Assembly: GCA_949358305.1 (NCBI GenBank) | Contig: OX442320.1 | Span: 4,976,259-5,040,258 of the forward strand | Direction: 5' to 3' | Length of the DNA: 64,000 nucleotides | Origin: Strigamia acuminata | Taxonomy: Eukaryota; Arthropoda; Chilopoda; Geophilomorpha; Linotaeniidae | Part shown: positions 11,746 through 22,700 of the stretch, piece by piece | Layout of the letters: each line of letters starts with the position of its first letter | How positions within the stretch are numbered: the first letter of the stretch is position 1 | The notes under the pieces: model-generated | Seen by the model: only the letters and a program-made list of their open reading frames with translations | The model's database searches: none | Told to the model about the DNA's origin: nothing | Position numbers and translations under genes: made by a program

Positions 11746-14486
11746 CTGAATTCCAAATTATTCTTTCCTTCTTTTCTCCTACCCAAACCAAAACACTCGA
11801 TCCCTAAACACTCCATTAGCAAGACTCAAAGACTAGCGAGTTAATTCTTTCCGGGCGGCTGCCCAAAATGGAGGAATTCTCCAACCTATCTGATTAACCC
11901 CTTCACCCCGCACGAACCAAGCCGCGTGTCTGAGCATTTAACTGCCAAACCTGTCCGTCGCCATAGATACAAAGTTTGAGCTCAATTCCGCGCATGACTG
12001 AAGCATTGCTTGTGCATAGGATCCAGGGTCGGGGTTCAACAAAGGTGACTACCAAAGGTTCCAATGGACGTGCACTGATAACCCTTTTCAAACCCACTTT
12101 CCAACCGAGCCCAATATCTAAACTCGACCGCTAAACTCAATCAGATAACAATATCAGCAACAATTATCCATTTTTATTAGAAATTTCAAACTGCGCAGTG
12201 AAGCCTACACTTTCAACATTTTCCCCAACACTTTAATGGATTTGTTATTCAAAAAAAATTTATATAAAAAAAATTACCCATGGAGCCCTGTAATGCGACT
12301 CATTAACCCCCTAGAGGTTTGCTTTGGGGACTTACACTCATGTCGTGCGGTGAAGCAAACGAGGTTTTCCAGCCGGGGCTTTGCATGAAACACAAAACAT
12401 TGCTAGCAAACATATGATTGAAATTTTTTGCATATCAAAGCTGACTTAGCGATTCCTTCAAGCTTTTGTGCTCATATGCGGCTTTCAACTATTTTGCTAT
12501 TTTTTGGACATTTCGGATTTAGACGACTGAAAGGACGCACGTACATGCAAATTCTAAATCTTGCAAAATATTAATTGTATGAATAACAAATAAATGATGT
12601 TATTTGTTTCGTTATAACAAAGTCCATTGTAGTGGAATAATTTATAGTGGGAGAAATAGGGAAAGCACCAAACAGAAGTTCGTTATAACGAGGTTCGCAA
12701 TAGCAAGGTTCAGCCTGTATTTCATATCTGGGTGAAGAGATAAAATTGGAAACATGTGTATTAGGTACTTCTCCCTAACAAACCCAAACCAACTGATGTA
12801 TTTCCTCACCTAATTGTTATTTGTCTTATACAATAGTCGATGCCTTATCAAATAGAAGGCAACATCTCGACGAACCCGCGGCACTTTTCCGCCGCCCGTG
12901 TTTACATTGCAAATTGCAAGACGCAAAACACTCAAAATCTACCTCACGCAAGCGAAGACAGATTCTGTTTTTACACACTGTACTTCTGTTGTAGTTGTAT
13001 TTGTAGACAGAGATAGAGAGAGGTTTTCAAAAAACGATGCTTGCAGCTTGAGCTTCTCTACCTAAGTGGTTTTATTACCTAGTTTTTACAAGGAGGGTGA
13101 CACACAACATGGGTGGCATCACCAGATAACACAAACAAAAATACACTCATAAAAGTTGAGGGTTGCAAAACACCCCAATTTCCATTACAATTTTGCAGTG
13201 ATCTCTGTTCATGTAAACTCTAAGAGATAATACCCATGTAATATCTTTGTTGACATAGCTCACTCGAAACCCCGAGCTCTCAAATTGGATGTGGCTCAGA
13301 TTTAGCCCCATTCAAGAGGCATTCTGGGACTTAATTAAAAGAACAAGAGTCTCTAAGTCCTACAGGCAAGTTGGCCTAAAGGAAAGAAGATAAGATAGTC
13401 AGTGCTCACTTTCTTCAAACTTTTTTAAATTCTCAAATAAATCAAACCACCCGGAGAAGAAGGATACAAAAAAGGGGAAGTATAATATAAATTACCACAT
13501 TTTGGGACTCCATCTGCATTTTTCCTCACTAAAGCTTTGCTCATATCCATAGAATCAAAACACACAGAACTAAAACTCTTATCACTTTTATTGCAATCTC
13601 ATTGTGAGAAGAACATCACCTGTCTGCGAAAGACAATGGCCAAAAGAAGCAGACAGGATATAGATGAAAAAAAGGAGTGGGGGAAAAAAGAATGGTAGAA
13701 GTGATTCTTTGTCTTTCCTATCTTTCAACCACAATCTCCTAAATTATCCATCCATCCAACGACCCAGATGAAAGCCGAGGAAAAACCCGCGCCGCACATC
13801 GTTCGACTACTTTTGTCACTCCCCACCGGAGGACCATAAATCTCGTCGAATCGCGGGAAACGCGAGGCAAAAGCACTCCTCCCACCAAGGTCGTCTTGCC
13901 AAAAATGGTCAATACTCCCAGCGAGTTGAAATGTTTCTGGAGAACATTCGCCGCTCCGACATTCAAGCGAAACGCCACTTCCAGCTCAGCTGTGAATAAA
14001 AGCCGTCACTCTCGAGCCTGGAAAGCCTGAGGAAGCTGCAACATTCCTTCTATGTATCTACCGAGTCACCCTCAAGCTGAATTCCACTTGCTATCTGCTA
14101 ACTTCCCTTTTATCTAATTTGCCCCGGGGCTAGTTTTTCACATTCTCTTGGCTTACACGACAGGACTGCAATTTTACGCAAATTCCATACTACCGCATAT
14201 TTTTCTACGCTGCATTCAATATTGAAGCCCGAAGCAACAATAACAACTTTAGTCTCTTGTACAGTAGAGCGATCGTACGTTCGTGTTACTGAAGAAAGGC
14301 CAATAACCATTAATACAGTCTCTTCTGATCATTTCTATTAAGGTGCCGTGTATCCGTCGCTGTTTAGGCATTCCCGTGCCCTAATGGCATCCGTTCACTC
14401 ACACACAATTGTCTGATTACGCATACAAACCCCACAATCAGTTTGGATAATCGAAGCTCTGCTATATGATGCATTTTGCATTAAAA
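11746..14486. other. Unique non-coding DNA with one Tigger-like remnant
   Basis: Contains a CpG-rich patch at 11850-12120 and another at 13739-14060, each with only short unrecognised frames. A pogo/Tigger-like TIR remnant is at 12600-12717. No host gene could be identified. Confidence 0.4.
12600..12717. mobile_element. Degraded pogo/Tigger-like TIR element
   Basis: The right end reads GTTCGTTATAACGAGGTTCG, then CAATAGCAAGG and TTCAGCCTG before TA. This is the inverted form of the CAG(T/G)CTGAACC...CGTTATAACGAAC termini typical of pogo-type elements. A weaker TTCGTTATAAC lies at 12607. The left terminus is lost. Confidence 0.6.
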
Positions 14487-14963
14487 AGAGGTTTCATTAA
14501 ATGAGCGATTAGTTGATTACTTTGATTAGTCGATTACTTGATGTGTCTGTCATGTGACTAGATTCAACCAATCCCGAGAATAATCATTTCATCAAATAAG
14601 CAACTACTCAAGTAATCACCCTAAACCATGATTTTCTGCTGACTTGGGCCGATTATAAGTGCTCTCTCAACTGAAACCAACATGGCGACACCACACCCAC
14701 TTCAACTACACAAGGTCATAATATAACAAAGTCTGCTCAGTTTAGGTTAAACTAAACACATGAAACGAGTTAGGTAGTTGCAATTATTATTTGTAGGAAC
14801 TTTTTTTAAACAATTGCAATGTATTTCGGCTACAATTTAAACAATTCCGCCCATCGGAGCAATAATCACAAAATCAGATTTTTGTTGGGCCCTCAATAAT
14901 TGAGTGATTACGATTATTGCAATAATCAACTAATCACAATAATCGCTCATTTAATGAAACCCC
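14487..14963. mobile_element. Harbinger-like non-autonomous TIR element
   Basis: Imperfect terminal inverted repeats of about 25 bp: left GGTTTCATTAAATGAGCGAT, right ATCGCTCATTTAATGAAACC followed by CC then TTA. Internal ATTAGTTGATTA-type motifs are also inverted. The termini match the element at 48378-48573, which has a clean TTA target duplication. There is no transposase frame, so it is non-autonomous. Confidence 0.7.
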
Positions 14964-17167
14964 TTAGTGTATTAATCATGATGCAAAACACATTCAAGTT
15001 AACGCTTAAATGATTTTGCTGCTCTAATGAAGCATTAGCCAGGATTGAATATGTAGAACAGGCTTGATAGAAGAAAAAACACAACAAAGACAACACTAGA
15101 CAATCATGAAACGATAACAGACTGAATTGTTGCCATGGTTACAGCAATAATGCCGACTTCAAACAAAGCAATAATGCCAAGATGGCAACAAAGCTGGGCC
15201 TTTACGTTCTGCAGGTGTTTATCCACATGATTTAATCCTGGAAGGTAGAGGTGACAAAAATGACGTCTTGGCGTAAATCTCCAGACAAGCACTCTACTTA
15301 CAGGACCATAACCATGTCGAGTGTCACATTAACCTTACTTATACTTCGCTTACCTGCAAAACCCTACTGTAACAACCCGTCAACGTTAGAACATGAATGC
15401 AAGTAAAGTGCAAAGAGGATAAGTTTCTTATTCTTGCCCTCTACTTCTCTAATAGAAGTAGATTCTTTATTGTCTGGTAACCTGACCAACTGTCACTAGG
15501 GGGAAAAAGATGGGACCTGCATGATGTCATATACATTGTATTGTTAGCCAATACAATGTACTTTTTCAATGCACTTAAACCTGAATAATTCCTTGTGGTG
15601 TCAATACATCACAATAAGTTACCGGTAGTCCGGTTGATATTTCATCGACGACTATTTCTAGTCCGGTTGATATTTCGTCGACGGCTATTTTGAATTTTAG
15701 CTATTGATGACTGCTCTTCTGAATGGAATAAATGGGCCAAGTACACCAGGGAAAAAAATTACTGAATGTCATAACATCATTCCACTTCCACACTTTCCCT
15801 GGGTGAAAAGTGCTTTAAAGTGAACTATTTTTAAATTCACCGGTTACCGTTATCTCAGATGACTCAACTATCCCAGTGCCTGTAAACACAGATTTCTCTC
15901 CAAAATTCTGTGATAAGATATTTCACTACACCATAAAATTTTCAACCATGTAAATGTATTCCACTCACAATTCCCCAGGCAACAACTTTTTCAATTTATT
16001 CCTCCCTTCTCATGGTTTGTTTTTTCCTCCTCCTGGAAAAAAAAACCCTTCAGGCTTATCCCTTTTCCCACTTTCCCCTCTGGCTTATTTCTCACCCAAC
16101 CTCATTTCACCTCAGGCTTGTTTCTCATTCCCACAAACTTCTTTTTCCCTTAGGCTTATCCCATCTAACCATCTTAAATATTTCCTTTGTCACCATAATC
16201 CTCTAGACAATCATCCTAAATACTTAGTTCCATTTCCAACATCAAGGTGCCCCCTTGCCTAACATCCCAATTTGCTCCCTTAGGTCCACTTGACATCCAC
16301 AAAAACATCCCTTTAGGACTCCCACCTGCCACTACTAAATAAAAAATAAAATAGGAATCCGTAAGACGCGGCCGGCTGGATTTTTTTCTCTATTTCAACA
16401 ATAAAAGAGAAGAAAAATATGACAACAGCGGACAAGCATATCTGTGGATTATTGTCATGTATTCAGCACGGACGTTTTCTTTTATCGTCCATCGAGTGCT
16501 TGTGTCTTTTACACAATGGGGACCTGCAGAAACCATACGAGGGAATGCACAAAGAAATGTCTCGCTAACTTATTTCTCCGCATGCACCGGTGTATGGCAT
16601 AAATCTTGACGACTAAAACATGAAAAGCGAAATTGTTGTGAAATACGGAAAACTCGTCGTGCCCAAAGATGAATGCTGTACAACTTTCATTTTCCTTCGC
16701 CTTTAACTCGAACAAATTGCAACGCGGAAAGATAGATAGATAAGTCTAGCGTATACTAAGTGCTCGGAGTTCTCCATTTTCCTCTGGGTTAGCAAAAGAT
16801 AGGGTTCGCCCGAATAAATTCGACGACTAACAAAATAAATATCACAATCATTATGCATGTTGGATGTTGGGAGTAAAACCCCACCCACATGTTCCAGCCT
16901 GCTCCGTATCCTTGCTAATCTTGAAAATGTGTCTTCGCTAATCAGTAGTGGTCAAAAGCTTAAATCTGTAGTTAATGACAGATCAACAAGACTCAATTAC
17001 AAAGTACAATTGCGGTCATAAAAATTGTCACCTTCACCCTAAAGCAGCCTTGAGCGAAGCGATAACTTTTACAACTGCAATTCTACATTCCACTTTTCAT
17101 CACCAGTTAAGAGTGCTGTACATTCAAGTGCCCAACGTCCATGTTGTTTACACAGCAACATGCAATT
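14964..17167. other. Non-coding DNA with X-box, short direct repeat and pyrimidine-rich array
   Basis: Holds a palindromic RFX X-box (15129-15142). A direct pair at 15631-15695 is built on TAGTCCGGTTGATATTTC. A degenerate pyrimidine-rich array with CCTTAGGCTTATCCC-type units spans 15990-16320. Other small frames are unrecognised. Confidence 0.45.
15129..15142. promoter_or_regulatory. RFX X-box-like motif
   Basis: GTTGCCATGGTTAC fits the RFX consensus GTNRCC-N2-RGYAAC on the reverse strand (GTAACC AT GGCAAC) and is nearly palindromic. RFX factors bind such sites in ciliary gene promoters. No gene was found beside it, so function is unproven. Confidence 0.4.
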
Positions 17168-17415
17168 CAAACAATGCAAAACCCCTTAGGCTGCAGAAAG
17201 GCTCAACAATGCAAAACCCCTTAGGCTGCAGAAAGGCTCAACAATGCAAAACCCCTTAGGCCACAGGAAGGCCTCAACAATAAAAAACCCTTTAAGCTGC
17301 AGGAAATGCCTGACAATACAAAACCCCTTAGGCCACAGGAAGGACTCAACAATACAAAACCCCTTAAGCTGCAGGAAATGCCTGGCAATGCAATTCCAAC
17401 AATGCTAAAGCCCTC
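17168..17415. repeat. 35 bp minisatellite, about 7 copies
   Basis: The unit contains CAACAATGCAAAACCCCTTA followed by GGCTGCAGAAAGGCT. The CCCCTTAGG core recurs at 17182, 17217 and 17252, giving a 35 bp period. Later copies alternate a GCTGCAGGAAATGCC form with a GCCACAGGAAGG form, suggesting a two-unit higher-order repeat. Confidence 0.9.
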
Positions 17416-19355
17416 ATGTTGCAACTATATTTGGCCATTCTTTCAGCTTAAAACAAGATCAACTAAGGAATAAAAAAAGAGTCAACTATTGACTCTGGCA
17501 GGGTCAGCGGCCAGTCCACCATGGACAAAATCGAAGATGCTTCTTGAAGGACAAGTTAAGATGACGGTGAGGGGTTCTACCAAGCGCGAGAGAAAATGAC
17601 TGAATGTTGCCTGTACACTTTAAGCGCTAACACGAACCAACTGTTCCACCACGAGAAATGCCTTTGAAAACCCGCTGAAAACATGCCCATAATTTATCAG
17701 GTTTCTGCATTCAGCTACTATGGAATTCCCTCCCCATAATGACAATCTTTTTTTCCCCTTTTGTGGAGGCCGGAATTATAAAAATCCATCTCATTTTCCT
17801 CCCATTTCTATCCATCTTAGTTAAAAACACATCCATTTGCAAATAAAAACCCAGCAATAGAAAATCTATATAAAAAATAGCATCGGCTACATGCGACTCA
17901 ATCAAGGAGGTTTTCGACAAACCGGTTGTTTCTGTCAGCAATGTAGAAATTAGGAGTTTACACGGTTCTCTCAGATAACTGCCTATTTAGATATTGATTG
18001 TACACTCCATAGCCTGCTGGATTTATAAATAATAAATTTTGATTGATCCGTTGTTTAAAGAGACCGGTTATTTTGCTTTCCTGCGTAACACAATCGACAC
18101 ACATCGTTGGAATTTACTGTTTCACCACGTCAAGGCTCCTGTCTCTCATTTTCCAAACGCCAATACACAAAACAAAACACGTCTTAATGACGATGATGAA
18201 ATGTGATTTATTTGACGCCATTATAAGTGATTTAAATGAAATTAGGGTTTAATTTCCGCAATCCCTTTACCGCTTTAATTACTTTTTATTCTCTACCCCA
18301 CATCCTAAAATAGACTTATTTCTTTTATTGCCGGTGACTACCCGTCACTGCAAAAAAAATGAGATTTCCATGTGGAAAGTCATATGAAATATAGTGTGTA
18401 AAGATCATCTTTCCACATTGTGGAAATTTGTATGGAAAGTTCATGTATGGAAACTTATATTTCCATCATATTTCCAATACTGTAAATTGAATATTTTGCT
18501 AAGTTATGACGCAAAATATAAATTATATAAAAAGGCAATAAATGTTGTTCACTATGTTGTTAACTATGGAAATATGTATTTCCATTATAATTCCAGTTTG
18601 AAAAAAAAATGGCGTTTAAACAAGTCCAGGTCACTAAACGGATACGATGCCGCTTTACCGCAGGGGAAGCCAACCTTTTGGCTTGCCCGGGTCACGTTGG
18701 AAGAAGAGGAATTATCTTGAGCCACACTAAAAATACATTACCCTTTCTGCACCTTGTGCTAATATTTCTGCTTGCATTCAGGAAGAAATTATCCACGCTA
18801 AGTGCATAAAAGTTACCGCAAAGAACAACAATTTTATTTTATCAATTCCTGAAATACGGTTTTCATGTCTAAGAAAAAATTTCTTCATTTTCATATAAAC
18901 TAATTGTTGTTATTGTACCGTTTGCTATCCAAAGAAAGCAAACACTAGAATCTAAAAAAAAAACTTTTAATGTTTTAAGCATATGTGTTGGGCCGCATTA
19001 ACAGCCATTTTGTAATTTGTAATGACTAAAAATTAAATCAATTCAGATTGGGTTTATTTGGACATTTAATTAGACTTAGCTTAAAAGCCAATGTCAAATA
19101 TGCATAAATATTAATTAAATATCATTAATTTGCTCCAAAAGCATTCACATATCCAAATGCCAGTATTTAAAGCACACATATATATTTATATTTATATTTA
19201 TATTTATGTATGTATATAGGATATTACATATTTTTATAATTAATAAATCATACCCATCCATATTTATTCACTTAAAGCTCATAAATATTTCCATTTAAAT
19301 TTCCCCAGCATTAAAAATTACTTGTAAAAACAGCACAAATGACAAGAGCAGCTTT
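17416..19355. other. AT-rich non-coding DNA
   Basis: At 18340-18600 there is a cluster of inverted TTTCC/GGAAA motifs around a DIRS-like terminal fragment. An (ATATTT)n-like tract is near 19170-19205. No gene was recognised. Confidence 0.5.
18485..18568. repeat. DIRS-type terminal fragment (solo)
   Basis: Matches the outer right end of the DIRS element at 35-40 kb in reverse orientation: ATTGAATATTTTGCTAAGTT, GACGCAAAATAT and GGCAATAAATGTTGTT occur in the same order and spacing. It differs by AAATATAAATT for AAATATGAATT and carries a small internal duplication around GTTGTT. No DIRS coding sequence is attached. Confidence 0.75.
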
Positions 19356-19360
19356 AACAG

Positions 19361-19760
19361 TTTCGAGACTTCGAAATAATCTAGCTGCGATTGCAGCACG
19401 CGCGAGCAACAATTTGAGACGTATTTTTAAACTTAACTAATTTTAATCGTTGAAGATTTTAACAAGGAAAATCGCGTGGTGACACACGATGATACAGGTA
19501 AAAAAGATGGTGGTCAATCCCAAAAACGGGGTCAACTTCCGGTCAACAAGGACCGGTCAAAATTACAGATTACACACCAGAGGGCACTCTTGGTGTCCCT
19601 CGATCAAAAAACACTATTGTCGTTAAAACATTACCAATACAATTCGATATTCGATAAAAACAATTACAAAGAGACTTAAAACACTTTTCGAAATAAAACA
19701 CTAAAATTAAACATAAATTGAAATCATTACTAAACATTAAATCCAAATCTGGATTTTACA
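19361..19760 (-). repeat. 3' LTR of the BEL/Pao element
   Basis: 400 bp, identical by eye to 25086-25485. In element orientation it starts TGTAAAATCC and ends GTCTCGAAA. It carries four TTGACC hexamers (plus-strand GGTCAA at 19512, 19530, 19541 and 19555) and the inverted repeat GCTGCGATTGCAGC. An antisense 67-codon frame inside is present in both LTRs and is not considered coding. Confidence 0.97.
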
Positions 19761-19784
19761 TTGCCGGGGGAAAAAACCACAAAT

Positions 19785-22700
19785 CTAATTGTCGTCGGCG
19801 ACTTCCAACGAGCAAAGTCTCTGCACCGGTCTTCTTAACGTTTTCCCTCCCGGCAGCATCATCTCGCAAGATCGAATTTTCCCATCTCTACCGTCAAACG
19901 TCTTCGTAATTTTCGCCGTCTTCCACGTCATGCGTGGCTGACCCTGTTCCTGCACGAGGACTAAATCGTTAACGCAAATCTCTTTAGATGCTCGTACTCG
20001 TCGAAATTCCCTCAACTCCACGAGGTACTCATGGGACCAACGACGCCACAATAAATTTGTAAATCTCTGGCGCAACTTCCATCGTTTAACTAACTCCGTT
20101 CTCTTCGAAATATCGACGTGATGCTCCGAGTTGTAAATGTCGGGCAAACTTGAAATTCGGGTCCCGATCAAAAAATGTGATGGCGACAGCGGTTCTTGCT
20201 CTGTCGGATCGTCCGTCACGTAGGTTATAGGGCGCGAGTTTATTATTGCTTCGACCTCCGTCAATACAGTTGTCAGTCCCTCAAAACAAAGCGACGATCT
20301 TCCCAGAACTTTCTTCAGACTCAATTTGACCGTCTTGACGAGGCGCTCCCAAAAGCCTCCCCACCAAGGAGCCAACTCGACAATGAATTTCCATTGTATC
20401 TTGTTGTGAGATAAAAATCCCTGGAACTCTTCGCCTGCAAATCCATTTATGAACAGCGCCAAATCCTTTTCTGCCCGCTTAAACGTTTTTGCGTTGTCCG
20501 AATACACGATACTCGGAATTCCTCGTCGTGATATCAAACGTTTGAATGCCAGAATAAACTTTTCTGTCGTCAGGTCTGAAACTAACTCCAGATGTACGGC
20601 TCGTACTACCGCGCAGGTGAATAATGCGATATAACATTTCTCGCCACTCCGCATGTAAAGTGGGCCCGCGAAATCCACGCCTATTATCTGGAAGGGGGCA
20701 GCACGATTGATGCGGTCAGAAGGGAGAAGCCCGATGGCTTGTGTCATCAGCTTCGAGTTCACGCGACGGCACGTTATGCATTTGGACACGTAACTTTTTA
20801 TCGTTTTTCTGGCTCTTCGGGTCCAAAATCTTGAGCGAAATTCTGCCAACGTATCTCCCAGTCCTCCATGCAAGGCACGTAAATGACAGTCCCTTATTAT
20901 CAATTTGGTCATCGGCGAGTCCGCGTCCAATACGACTGGATAAATGAAGTTTTTCGATCCGATGTGGTCGCGAATTCGAGAATTTATTCTTAGTACTTCT
21001 CTCTCGTCGATGATTAATTCCACTTGCGATAGCGGTGATTCTCTGTTTAATTTCACAGCGCTCTGCACGCAATCCAATTCCTCTGCGAACCTTGAACGCT
21101 GAGCATGGCGGAACCAATATGTTTCTGCTGCCTCGATTTCCTCAGTTTTCAGCGGTCCGACAATTGATTGATTCTTTCTCGAGTTTCGAATGAAGCGTAG
21201 CATCCAGGCTGTGATCCTTACGACTCTTGTCCAACTGCTGTAGTTTTCCAGGGCGAATATCGGCTCCATTTTTTCCGCCGATCGAGTCGCGTTGACGCTC
21301 GTGCAATTTTCTTCGAACTCTTCAAGTTGGGTTTCTAATTCTGCGCTTATTTCTTGTGGCCAATGTTCTTCACCTTTTCGTAGCCACTCGGGGCCCTGCC
21401 ACCACTCGTTATCGTCAACCAGTTTCACTGCTTCCATCCCTCTCGTCAATTTATCCGCAGGATTTACCCTGCCGGGGCAGTGTCGCCAAGATTCGACGTC
21501 GGTGTTTGTACGAATTTCCCGTACTCGATTCGCGATGAAAGGATTAGTTTTCTTCTGTTGCTGTTGGATCCAAAAGTATGTAATTGAAGAGTCGGTCCAA
21601 CAATGCATTTTCTTGATTTCCAAAACTCGTAACTTCACTGCAACGCGTGATGACAAAAGGGCGCTCATGAGTTCCAATTTTGGCAAAGTAAGTGGCTTCA
21701 ACGGCGCAACGCGTGACTTGGACATGCACAACGACACGTCGACAGTTCCATTTGTTTCTGTGCGCACGTAAACTACGACGCCGTACGCCTTCGGACTCGC
21801 GTCGCAAAAGAGATGAATTTCCTGTTGAGAGTTGTCGCTCAAGTTTGGACTGTACGGTCGTTTGACTGAGATTGTTCGTAATGTTGTCACCTGTTCGTAC
21901 CATTCACACCACCGCTTGGCAATGTCGGGGGGCAAGGGGACGTCCCAATCGATTTTTCTGGACCACAACTCCTGAAACATGAGTTTTCCGACGATCGCGA
22001 ATGGTGAGGCGAAGCCCAACGGGTCATAAATTTTCGCCACTGCTTGTACAATCGCCCTCTTCGATCCTTGACCGCTTTCTGGTTTCTTTTCAGCCCATTC
22101 TCCTATTTCGAGTTGAAGTCTATCGGTCTCGTAATTCCAAATCAAACCTAGCACGGTAGTTTGACCATTTTCGGCGGCGATAATTTCTTCATCTTCGGGG
22201 ATCTCCTTAGCAAATATTTCTCGTAGTCGTGGAGAATTCGAATGCCATTTTCTTAAAGGCAAATGCGCGTCCATCATCAACTTCCGCGCCTCATAAAAAA
22301 CGGTCAAAACTTGATTTTCAGCTCGCATCGAATCCAGAAGGTCGTCCACGTAAAATTTCTCTCGAATCTGCTTGACGGTGTCCGGATACAAATTCTCCAT
22401 TTCGTCCAGATGCATGAGGATCGTGTCGTTTAACGAGTAGGGACTGGAACTGACTCCAAACGTGACTCGCTTCTGACGCATAATTCTTGGCACGAGGAAT
22501 TCCAAACCGTCCCAATTCTCTGGTACCCACAAAAAACTAACAAAGTTCCGGTCGCAAAGTCTTAGCAGAAGCTGCAAAAATGCTTTTTCGATGTCCGAGA
22601 TGTACGCTACAAGCTCACGTCGGAATAGCACCAAAAGTTTCAATATTTCCGGTAACAAATTGGGGCCGCTGTCCAAACAATCGTTCAGCGAAAGCTCGTT

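Noticed and set aside
18345-18610. CACTGCAAAAAAAATGAG as a CACTA/Chapaev-type terminus
   Set aside because: No matching inverted end with CAGTG was found downstream, so it cannot be called an element.
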